From Planctomycetaceae bacterium (lineage in GTDB: Bacteria > Planctomycetota > Planctomycetia > Pirellulales > Thermoguttaceae): a stretch of 22,152 bases of DNA. The notes below the pieces were generated by a model, which saw only the letters and a program-made list of their open reading frames with translations, was not told the origin of the DNA and ran no database searches. Made by a program: the position numbers and the translations under genes. Of the stretch, positions 9,161 through 15,581 are shown one piece after another; the first letter of the stretch is position 1, and each line of letters starts with the position of its first letter. The stretch covers positions 1 to 22,152 of the forward strand of contig JAITBS010000308.1 in NCBI GenBank assembly GCA_031283515.1, given 5' to 3'.

Positions 9161-9305
9161 ACCACAGAGGACACAGAGAACGCAGAGAAAATTTTAATTT
9201 GAATCAAAATATCATTTAAATTTATTAAAATAAAAATTAGGGATTTAAATCAAAATTTAATTTTTTAAAAATATTCTCTCGGTGAACTCTGTGTCCTCTG
9301 TGGTT
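9161..9305. repeat. Family D palindrome, copy 1
   Basis: The left arm accacagaggacacagagaa (9161-9180, continuing to 9190) pairs with the right arm ending actctgtgtcctctgtggtt (to 9305). About 85 bases of AT-rich sequence lie between the arms. A second, diverged copy is at 20702-20798. Confidence 0.9.
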
Positions 9306-9331
9306 AATAAAAAAACGAGTTTTTCGGTAAC

Positions 9332-9474
9332 ATATCAGTGGAATTGTTGTAGATAACAACAATAAGTAGTCCTGAAAGGGCGATAGGAAATTTTTACCCA
9401 CCCCGTTGGGGCGGATTATAATCCTGACGCCTCTATCGGGGCTAATGGGAAAAACAAAAATTCCATTGATAGAT
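9332..9474. repeat. Family C element, complete copy
   Basis: It starts atatcagtggaattgttg and ends aaaaattccattgatagat, so the ends are imperfect inverted repeats. The middle has ctgaaagggcgatagg, then ccccgttgggg, then cgcctctatcggggc, which can fold on themselves. It is about 143 bases, has no coding capacity, and is MITE-like. Partial copies or ends are seen at 7-30, 2769-2822, 14211-14457 and 20551-20571. Confidence 0.8.
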
Positions 9475-9496
9475 TACGCTTTTCGAAGTTCCCTGA

Positions 9497-9656
9497 ATAT
9501 ACTCATTGCACTTTAAATGCACTTTAAAATTTGGCATTGTAAGAGCAGAAATTTTGTGTCTTTTATTTAAAAATACGGTAAATTCTGTTTATCATGTCAA
9601 CATCAGTTTATCTTGTCAAAAAACGAAAACCGAGTTGTCAAGTGTGATGAGTATAT
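9497..9656. repeat. Family E element with 15-bp terminal inverted repeats
   Basis: The left end atatactcattgcac (9497-9511) and the right end gtgtgatgagtatat (9642-9656) are inverted repeats matching at 13 of 15 bases. The unit is 160 bases and has no gene. Diverged copies are at 6545-6644 (inverted) and 11909-12015. Its right end overlaps the first base of the ruvC stop codon. Confidence 0.75.
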
Positions 9657-10204
9657 TATCGACGTGATATATCGTTTGGGAAAAGCCGGTCAATACTGTT
9701 AAGTGATTCAGCCGGTTTCATATTGACACCAAGACGACCATGATAAAAATGGCAAAGAGCAATTGCCAACGCATCGGCAACATCCGGCGGTTCAGGATAC
9801 GTTGTTAAATTCAGTTCCAATTTGATAGCTCGTTGAATTTGATCTTTTGTTGCTCGACCATTTCCGGTTAGAATTTTTTTGACTTTCGTTGCGCCATAGG
9901 AAACCACTTCAAGACCGGATTGATTTGCCGCCAGACAAATACAACCACGCGCATGTCCCATCAAAATTGCGGTCGTTGGTCGATCATAATGCGTGTAAAG
10001 CTGTTCCATCGCAACAATATCCGGCTTAAATGTCTCAATAACATCCCGAATACCATCATAAATTTCTCCCACTTTAGCAGTGAGATGTTTCGACTGACTG
10101 CGCACAACCCCAGCCTCAAGAAGCCGAACCTTGCCGCTTGAAACATCAATCACCCCATAACCCGTCGTGTTCAAACCAGGATCAATACCAAGAATTATTT
10201 TCAT
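9656..10204 (-). CDS. ruvC: Holliday-junction endonuclease RuvC
   Basis: 182 residues, close to the usual 170-180. RuvC cuts Holliday junctions made by recombination, working with the RuvAB branch-migration motor. The four acidic catalytic residues are present: Asp8 in LGIDPGLNTTGYG, Glu67 in VAMEQLY, and Asp141 and Asp144 in PDVADALAIALCH. The conserved GxGxATK-type stretch (TGNGRATKDQI) is also there. ruvA and ruvB are not in the window; instead ruvC follows comM, 139 bases downstream of it on the same strand. That gap is filled by a 34-base repeat array, which forms the ruvC leader. No Shine-Dalgarno sequence precedes the ATG. Confidence 0.96.
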   Translation of the reverse strand: MKIILGIDPGLNTTGYGVIDVSSGKVRLLEAGVVRSQSKHLTAKVGEIYDGIRDVIETFKPDIVAMEQLYTHYDRPTTAILMGHARGCICLAANQSGLEVVSYGATKVKKILTGNGRATKDQIQRAIKLELNLTTYPEPPDVADALAIALCHFYHGRLGVNMKPAESLNSIDRLFPNDISRR

Positions 10205-10205
10205 T

Positions 10206-10330
10206 ATTTCAGCGTAATTTACGAACTAAAAAATCTACAAACATCAGCGTAATCTGCGGATAAAAAATCTGCGAACATCAGCGTAATCTGCGGACTAAAA
10301 ATCTGCGAACATCAGCGTAATCTGCGGACG
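10206..10330. repeat. Family A array, 34-bp period, in the comM-ruvC gap
   Basis: Units of aaaaatctgcgaacatcagcgtaatctgcggact have their aacatcagcg core at 10240, 10274 and 10308, exactly 34 bases apart. A decayed fourth unit at about 10206 abuts the ruvC start codon. The array spans nearly the whole 139-base gap and would be transcribed as part of the comM-ruvC message. Confidence 0.92.
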
Positions 10331-10343
10331 GAAAATTGTTTTA

Positions 10344-11879
10344 TTATTTCCAGAGTTTTCGATCCAGAGTTCGATAATTAATTGCTTCGTAAAGGTGTAT
10401 TGGTTCAATATTTGCCGAATGTTCCAAATCAGCAATAGTTCGGGCAATTCGTAAAATTTTATCATGAGCGCGGGCAGACAAACCAAAATTGTCCATCGCT
10501 GTTTTGAGAATTGAATGTCCCTGTTCGTCGAGTTTACAATAATTTATAATTTGCCGATGGGACATATCGGCGTTGTAACGGATTTTTGATTTTGCAAATC
10601 GTTCTGCTTGAACTTTTCGGGCATTGAGAACCTGACTTCGAATTTCTGTACTGGAAGTTCCCGGAGTGGTTGTGGCGAGTTCCGAATAATCAATCGGTGG
10701 AACTTCAATATGAATATCAATTCGATCCAACAACGGACCACTAATCCGGTTGATATACCGTTCAATTTGCAAAGACGAACAACGACATTGCCGCCGCGGA
10801 TCATTACGATAACCGCAAGGACATGGATTTAATGCTGCGATCAGAATGAAATTTGCGGGAAACGTACTTGTTTGAGCGACGCGGGCGATTGTAACAGTTC
10901 CATCTTCGAGTGGTTGCCGTAACACCTCCAGTGTTCGGCGGTTAAATTCCGGTAACTCGTCGAGAAATAAGACGCCGTTGTGTGCCAGACTGATTTCGCC
11001 GGGGCTGGGCGGAGAACCGCCGCCAACAAGCCCTGCTTCACTGATGGTGTGATGAGGTTCTCGAAAAGGTCTTGTTGCAATAAGCGGGACATCACTTTTG
11101 AGATAACCAAGAACACTAAAAACACGCGTTGTTTCGAGTGATTCTTCCAACGAAAGTTTTGGTAACACCGTTCCGAACCGTTTGGCAAGCATCGTTTTAC
11201 CGGTTCCGGGCGGACCAATCATCAACATATTATGACCGCCGGCAGCGGCAACAGTCATTGCCCGTTTTGCCGATTCCTGACCGCGAACATCGGAAAAATC
11301 ATATTCGGATTCGTTTAATTGTTCAAAAATACTTAAATCGACAGACGCAACAGGTTCGATTTGAATTTCGCCGTTCAAAAAACCAACCGCTTCGGTAAGA
11401 CAGGAAATCGGAATGACATTCAAACCTTCGACAACAGCGGCTTCTGATGCGTTTTCTGCTGGGACGATTAAATGTTCGATACCGAGTGCGCGAGTTGAGA
11501 GGGCGATAGACAGCGCACCTTTGATGGGCCGCATCGTACCATCCAACGCCAACTCGCCCACAACCGCATACTGATTCAACACCGATGCCGGAAGTTGACC
11601 ACTTCCCGCCAGAAGTCCCAGTGAAATCGGAAGATCAAATGAAGCGGCTTGTTTGGGTAAATCCGCAGGAGCAAGATTGATAACCGTTCGGTGAATAGGA
11701 TTGAAGAAGCCGGAATTTTCAAGAGCGCGTTCGATTCGGAATGTACTTTCTTTAACAACCGTTTCAGGCAATCCCACCAGAATTGTTTTCGGAATCCCCA
11801 TGTCCGCACAATCAACCTCAACATCAACCGGCACCGCGTCAATTCCAAGTAATGAAAATGTTTTGATTTTGACAAGCAT
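10344..11879 (-). CDS. comM: YifB/ComM-family Mg-chelatase-like AAA+ ATPase
   Basis: 511 residues, the usual length. The N-terminal domain opens MLVKIKTFSLLGIDAVPVDV, with the family's GLPETVVKES and NLAPADLPKQAASFDLPIS. The AAA+ core has Walker A GPPGTGKT (222-229, Lys228), Walker B VLFLDELPEF (Asp307, Glu308) and the zinc-type cluster NPCPCGY...CRC. The C-terminal Mg-chelatase-like helical domain ends the protein. In Vibrio and related bacteria ComM is a hexameric helicase that promotes branch migration during natural transformation; many non-competent bacteria also carry it. Placement directly ahead of ruvC fits a shared role in resolving recombination intermediates. No uptake genes are visible here, so competence cannot be inferred. 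Confidence 0.94.
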   Translation of the reverse strand: MLVKIKTFSLLGIDAVPVDVEVDCADMGIPKTILVGLPETVVKESTFRIERALENSGFFNPIHRTVINLAPADLPKQAASFDLPISLGLLAGSGQLPASVLNQYAVVGELALDGTMRPIKGALSIALSTRALGIEHLIVPAENASEAAVVEGLNVIPISCLTEAVGFLNGEIQIEPVASVDLSIFEQLNESEYDFSDVRGQESAKRAMTVAAAGGHNMLMIGPPGTGKTMLAKRFGTVLPKLSLEESLETTRVFSVLGYLKSDVPLIATRPFREPHHTISEAGLVGGGSPPSPGEISLAHNGVLFLDELPEFNRRTLEVLRQPLEDGTVTIARVAQTSTFPANFILIAALNPCPCGYRNDPRRQCRCSSLQIERYINRISGPLLDRIDIHIEVPPIDYSELATTTPGTSSTEIRSQVLNARKVQAERFAKSKIRYNADMSHRQIINYCKLDEQGHSILKTAMDNFGLSARAHDKILRIARTIADLEHSANIEPIHLYEAINYRTLDRKLWK

Positions 11880-11908
11880 ATTTGTGAAATTTTAACAAGC
11901 ATCCTTTG

Positions 11909-12015
11909 ATATACTCATCACACATTAAAAATTCGGTTTTGTAAAAAAGTATCTTGGAGTGTTTTCGAGTTAAAAATCTTGTTGATTTTGTCAAAAAAAC
12001 GAAAACCGAATTTCA
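11909..12015. repeat. Family E repeat, copy 3 (right end lost)
   Basis: It opens with atatactcatcacac (11909-11923), the exact reverse complement of the 15 bases at 9642-9656. It runs to ttgtcaaaaaaacgaaaaccgaa, matching ttgtcaaaaaacgaaaaccga at 9613-9634. Internal attcggtttt (11931) and aaaaccgaat (12002) are also inverted. The expected right terminal repeat is absent. Confidence 0.65.
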
Positions 12016-12047
12016 ACATAAGGGAGTTAAGCACTATTTATGAACAA

Positions 12048-12518
12048 TTATTTATGTCTTGGGGCGAATTTAATTTTATCACAGATTTTATAGATTTGTC
12101 CGTCTTTTACTTCGCCTGTTACGGCGGTGATTGCTTCGATGACGTATTCGTAACGCAGTTGGTCATCTGGAGCCAACTCAACTTCGACAGAGGCTTTGTC
12201 AGGACCGCCGCGTTGCTGAATGAGTACGAGAACCCGTTTACGGAGTTCCGTGAAACTGGTTCCGAGAACCCGATCTCCTAAACTAATTGTGGTCAGTCTT
12301 CCGTTCGGCGACGCGGAAAGCCGAACCCGAAGCGGTTCAGGCGGCAAATCAATTGTTTCCCGCGGTTGCGAAACCGGCGGCATTTTGATGTTGAAATCGC
12401 CCTCTGGAACAACAATTTTAAACGTCATCACGAAAAAAATTAAAAGCAGAAACACCACATCAATCATGGATGTCATATTCAACTCTGCTTTTTTATGACT
12501 TGATAATTTTCGTTTCAT
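12048..12518 (-). CDS. exbD: ExbD/TolR-family biopolymer transport protein (second copy)
   Basis: 156 residues. A short cytoplasmic N-terminus (MKRKLSSHKKAELN) precedes MTSMIDVVFLLLIFFVMTF, one membrane helix carrying the family's essential proton-path aspartate (Asp20). The rest is a periplasmic domain with VSLGDRVLG-like strands and a long C-terminal helix. ExbD/TolR subunits form the pore of an ExbB5-ExbD2-type motor that turns proton flow into motion for TonB or TolA. This is the last gene of exbB-exbD-exbD, 178 bases after the first exbD. The two ExbD proteins are clearly different, so a heterodimeric pore is possible. No Shine-Dalgarno sequence is seen. Confidence 0.92.
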   Translation of the reverse strand: MKRKLSSHKKAELNMTSMIDVVFLLLIFFVMTFKIVVPEGDFNIKMPPVSQPRETIDLPPEPLRVRLSASPNGRLTTISLGDRVLGTSFTELRKRVLVLIQQRGGPDKASVEVELAPDDQLRYEYVIEAITAVTGEVKDGQIYKICDKIKFAPRHK

Positions 12519-12651
12519 TTTAAGGATGGGTTATGAAATAAACCGTTATAACAATTGAATTTCGTACATATTGTAAGAGTTCGTAACGGTTTAATATATC
12601 ATTTGGTTATTTCATCTGTTTCGTAATTCTCAAAAAAATAATCTCTAAAAA

Positions 12652-12684
12652 AATCTGCAAACATCAGCGTAATCTGCGGACTAA
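12652..12684. repeat. Family A repeat, single unit inside the exb operon
   Basis: aatctgcaaacatcagcgtaatctgcggacta matches the 34-base unit of the comM-ruvC array. It lies 13 bases beyond the stop of the first exbD, in the 178-base spacer before the second exbD. Confidence 0.85.
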
Positions 12685-12696
12685 AAAAAGTGTAGT

Positions 12697-13131
12697 TTAT
12701 TGGTCATTTTGTTTAGCGCGGAGTTTGAAGTTTTCGAGTTTCAGACTCTGGCACAGTTCAATCACGTCTTGAACTTTCCCTGCTTCACATCCGGCATCTG
12801 CACGAATAATAACATTAACAGATTTAATGGGAATTTTGAGTAATTTCAGTAACCGCAACTGAAATTCGATTTTTTTGCGTAAACCTTCGATATCATATTC
12901 TGCATTGGCGTAAATTATGTTACCATCGCTAAGAACTTGAAGAATCATTGGTTCGGTGGGCGGCGAGTCGGGAGGTTTTGCCAGTTCACTGATGGGCAAT
13001 TTGATCCGTTCACTCGTATCGGCTTCGGAGAAATTGATCAAAACCATAAAGAACGCGATTAACAAAAAAGTAATGTCAATCATTGATGTCATATCGAGTT
13101 CCCGTTTTTCGGCTTTCGATTTGAATTTCAT
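12697..13131 (-). CDS. exbD: ExbD/TolR-family biopolymer transport protein (first copy)
   Basis: 144 residues with the standard layout: a basic N-terminus, the helix MTSMIDITFLLIAFFMVLIN with Asp19 in the proton-path position, then a periplasmic domain with a Pro-rich linker (ELAKPPDSPPTEP) and a compact alpha/beta fold. It begins 38 bases after exbB in the same direction, so co-translation is likely. It shares the MTSMID signature with the following copy, but the periplasmic parts differ clearly. In planctomycetes such exbB-exbD-exbD sets are common, and their cargo (TonB-dependent uptake or Tol-type envelope work) is often unknown. Confidence 0.92.
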   Translation of the reverse strand: MKFKSKAEKRELDMTSMIDITFLLIAFFMVLINFSEADTSERIKLPISELAKPPDSPPTEPMILQVLSDGNIIYANAEYDIEGLRKKIEFQLRLLKLLKIPIKSVNVIIRADAGCEAGKVQDVIELCQSLKLENFKLRAKQNDQ

Positions 13132-13169
13132 TGTGTTGGCAATTGTGTTGACAATTGGTTGAAGGTGAA

Positions 13170-14015
13170 TCAGGATTTGAACCGGTTCATGAGGTTTTCG
13201 GTTTGGACGGTTAATTCGAGGACGAGCAGAGCCAGTTTATTCCGAAGAAATTCATAGACAATCATTGCGGGAATAGCGATGAGCAATCCGACTTGTGTTG
13301 TGATGAGTGCGGTAGAAATACCTTCGGCTAATTCGCTTGCTTGCGGTGCGGTTCCGGAGCGGGCGATCACATTGAACGAATCGACCATTCCGAAAACAGT
13401 TCCGAGCAGACCGAGCATTGGGGCAATTCCGGCGATCATGGCAATCCACCCCAGTTTTTGTTCGAGCCGCATAATTTCTTCTTCGGCAACATCGGTCATT
13501 GATTGTTGAGCGGCTTCGTAACCGGATTGCATTTTTGCCAAACCTGCAGCAAGAATTTTACCTTGTGGTGAATCATTTGCGTGTGCGGTTTCGTAGGCTC
13601 CCTGAAAATTCTGTTCGTCTAATTGTTGTTTGAAGGTATCGATCATGGTTTGTGGCATGATATTGTTTCGGTTGATCGACATCCAGTTCATGACGACCAG
13701 CATAACAAAACAAATAGACGTAATAGCAAAAGCTGGAGCGAAAAGGGGACCAAGTGCTTTTAAGTACCAGAACAGATAACTATCTTGTGAAATTTCTTTT
13801 TCTTCGGTGATGGTTTCATCTCCTTCCGCGACCTCAGGTTTTTCGGCATCATTATTTTCTGTGTCATTTCCGTCTTCATTCTGGGCTTCCAGAAATGAAA
13901 CGACCGAAACCGGACTAACAGAAATCAGACCGGAAAAAAACGAAAATGATATGAAAAAAAGGAGGAAAAGACTAACGGATTGAAGGGGTGAACTGTTCAA
14001 AAACAATTTTCTCAT
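13170..14015 (-). CDS. exbB: MotA/TolQ/ExbB proton-channel family protein
   Basis: 281 residues. An N-terminal hydrophobic stretch (about 12-33) looks like a signal peptide or extra helix. An acidic low-complexity segment (45-78, rich in Glu/Asp/Asn) follows. The ExbB core has membrane helices near 91-111, 190-212 and 237-256. The signature region includes LGWIAMIAGIAPMLGLLGTV and GISTALITTQVGLLIAIPAM, where Thr residues line the proton path in characterised ExbB/TolQ. GGAG lies 8 bases before the ATG, one of few clear ribosome-binding sites here. First gene of the exbB-exbD-exbD operon. The extra N-terminal segment is longer than in E. coli ExbB, but such extensions occur in planctomycete homologues. 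Confidence 0.93.
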   Translation of the reverse strand: MRKLFLNSSPLQSVSLFLLFFISFSFFSGLISVSPVSVVSFLEAQNEDGNDTENNDAEKPEVAEGDETITEEKEISQDSYLFWYLKALGPLFAPAFAITSICFVMLVVMNWMSINRNNIMPQTMIDTFKQQLDEQNFQGAYETAHANDSPQGKILAAGLAKMQSGYEAAQQSMTDVAEEEIMRLEQKLGWIAMIAGIAPMLGLLGTVFGMVDSFNVIARSGTAPQASELAEGISTALITTQVGLLIAIPAMIVYEFLRNKLALLVLELTVQTENLMNRFKS

Positions 14016-14210
14016 GAATCTGACTCCATAAATTTGAGGGTATCGTTCAATAGTGAATCGGGATGTATCCTGTTACACCCCGAAGGTGTTATACAGAGGG
14101 AAAATATTAGAGAACCAGAATACCAGATTAAAAAAAAATAGCAAGACCGTATCCGTGTGATTTATAGATTGTGAAGTGTTCACTCCGAACCGCAATTACA
14201 AATTACGTAA

Positions 14211-14457
14211 TATATCGTGGAATTTTTATTTTTCGATTACCTTCCTGATATTTTCCTACGCCCTGAAAAGCAGGATATAGTGATAGTTGATAGTGGAGAG
14301 TTGATAGTTGATAGTGTCGCAAAGCGAATTACTATCAAAACGGTATTACTCCGCTTGCGACACTATCCACTCTCCACTATCAACTATCAACTCTATTGTC
14401 CTTTCTGGACGAGGAGAAACAGAATAATGCGTAAAAATAATAATTTCACTGATATAT
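14211..14457. repeat. Family C element interrupted by a family B hairpin
   Basis: The left end tatatcgtggaattttt and the right end aaaaataataatttcactgatata match the two ends of the complete family C copy. Between them, at 14280-14395, sits a family B hairpin. The element is about 247 bases against about 143 for the uninterrupted copy, and the difference (about 104-116) equals one B unit. Confidence 0.75.
14280..14395. repeat. Family B hairpin repeat, copy 3 (longest)
   Basis: The left arm, gatagttgatagtggagag... to cgaattac (14282-14331), pairs with the right arm from gtattactccgcttgcgaca to ctatcaactatcaac (about 14344-14392). The arms are about 45-50 bases with few mismatches, so a transcript or single strand would form a very stable stem. 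Confidence 0.9.
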
Positions 14458-14496
14458 TACTAAACGGTGAAGTGCCTATCCAATGGAATATCCGTT

Positions 14497-15567
14497 TCAG
14501 GTTTCCATAACTTTGGCAAAAATATCAGTTAATATTGGGTCGAATTGTATTCCTTTGGCGTTTTGAATAATTTTTATTGCTTCGGAGCGGGAAAATGCTT
14601 TTTTGTAGGGACGTTCTGAAACAAGCGCATCATAAACATCTGCTAATGCCATGATTCTTCCCTGTAACGGTATCGACTTGTCGGATAACCCCTCAGGATA
14701 ACCCGAACCATCCCACTTTTCATGATGCGTTCCCGCAAAAATTTTGGCGTACCTCAAAAAATCACAAGTTCTCGTAATAGATTCAATACGCTCAATAATT
14801 TGAACACCAATTGTTGTATGTTGTTTCATTTCCTCAAATTCGTCACGGTCAAGTTTGCCGGGTTTTAGGAGTATTCGGTCACTAATGGCGATTTTTCCTA
14901 CATCATGGAGTTGTGATGATTGCAGCAGTAGTTTAATATCCCATCTTGAAACTTCTTCACCAAACACAGGATGATCCAGCAACGCCTCAACAAGAACCCG
15001 AACTCCATGTTGTGTCCGCTCAATATGTCCGCCAGTAATATCGTCCCGACTCTCCACTAAATCGACCACCGTTTTAAGCATCGCCTCTTGTAACCCTAAA
15101 ACTGTTTCGGTTTTTTCATCCACCATTCTTTGCAGATTATCGTTAAAGTTTTTCAGTTCTTTTTGCTGGACTTCCAGTGTTTTCTTTTGCCTCTCCACCA
15201 AAAGATGTACCTCGATACGTTTCAAAAGTAAGGACGGCATAAACGGTTTGACAATATAATCAATCGCCCCCAAATCCAAACCCTCAATTTCATTTTCCGT
15301 ATCGGTTTTGCCGGTAAGGAAAATCACCGGAATATCTTTGGTTTCCGGATTTTCTTTGAGAATCTTGATCGTCTCGTAACCGTTCATCTCCGGCATATCA
15401 ACATCTAAAAGAATCAGTGCAGGCGTGTTGTTTTCCAGTAAACTAAACATTTTTTTCGCAGAAGGTACCGTCGCAACAGAATAATGTTCCGTCAATACGT
15501 TTTTACCCGCTCGAAGATTTGACGGATTGTCATCGACCAGCACAATAAGTTCTTTTTCATTTTCCAT
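14497..15567 (-). CDS. Response regulator with HD-GYP phosphodiesterase domain (RpfG-type)
   Basis: 356 residues. A receiver domain (about 6-120) has Asp12-Asp13, phospho-acceptor Asp55 in LLDVDMPEMNG, Thr85 and Lys107 in VKPF. A coiled-coil linker spans about 120-160. An HD-GYP domain (about 165-350) has HDVGK (220-224), HH at 280-281 followed by EKWDGSGYPEG, and MALADVYDAL. All metal and GYP residues are present, so it should be an active c-di-GMP (or cGAMP) phosphodiesterase in the cytoplasm. A good AGGAG lies 8 bases before the ATG. It starts 14 bases after the hybrid kinase, so the pair is an operon and the kinase's HPt domain is the likely phosphodonor, as in RpfC-RpfG. No GGDEF gene is in the window. 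Confidence 0.94.
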   Translation of the reverse strand: MENEKELIVLVDDNPSNLRAGKNVLTEHYSVATVPSAKKMFSLLENNTPALILLDVDMPEMNGYETIKILKENPETKDIPVIFLTGKTDTENEIEGLDLGAIDYIVKPFMPSLLLKRIEVHLLVERQKKTLEVQQKELKNFNDNLQRMVDEKTETVLGLQEAMLKTVVDLVESRDDITGGHIERTQHGVRVLVEALLDHPVFGEEVSRWDIKLLLQSSQLHDVGKIAISDRILLKPGKLDRDEFEEMKQHTTIGVQIIERIESITRTCDFLRYAKIFAGTHHEKWDGSGYPEGLSDKSIPLQGRIMALADVYDALVSERPYKKAFSRSEAIKIIQNAKGIQFDPILTDIFAKVMET

Positions 15568-15581
15568 AACATAATCTCCTG

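Larger units (their letters stand above)
14016..14496. other. 481-bp gap between exbB and the HD-GYP gene
   Basis: It holds the family C element with the nested family B hairpin (listed separately). Near 14065-14095 a short GC-richer stem, tgttacaccccgaaggtgttat, resembles the ccccgttgggg stem of family C. No gene is supported; a 97-codon open frame from 14217 is only a reading through the repeats. The exbB promoter should lie near 14030-14200, but I cannot place it. Confidence 0.6.

Noticed and set aside
9332..9474. Possible riboswitch or structured RNA because of the ccccgttgggg stem
   Set aside because: Copies and ends recur elsewhere in the window in unrelated contexts, so a mobile repeat explains it better; no known riboswitch core is recognisable.
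10206..10330. Possible CRISPR-like 34-bp periodic array
   Set aside because: The period is fixed and the whole unit repeats, leaving no unique spacer. It is an ordinary tandem repeat.
14217..14510. 97-codon plus-strand open frame
   Set aside because: It spans the nested B and C repeats; the peptide is repeat-derived (LIVDSG..., LSTINYQL) and no ribosome-binding site fits.
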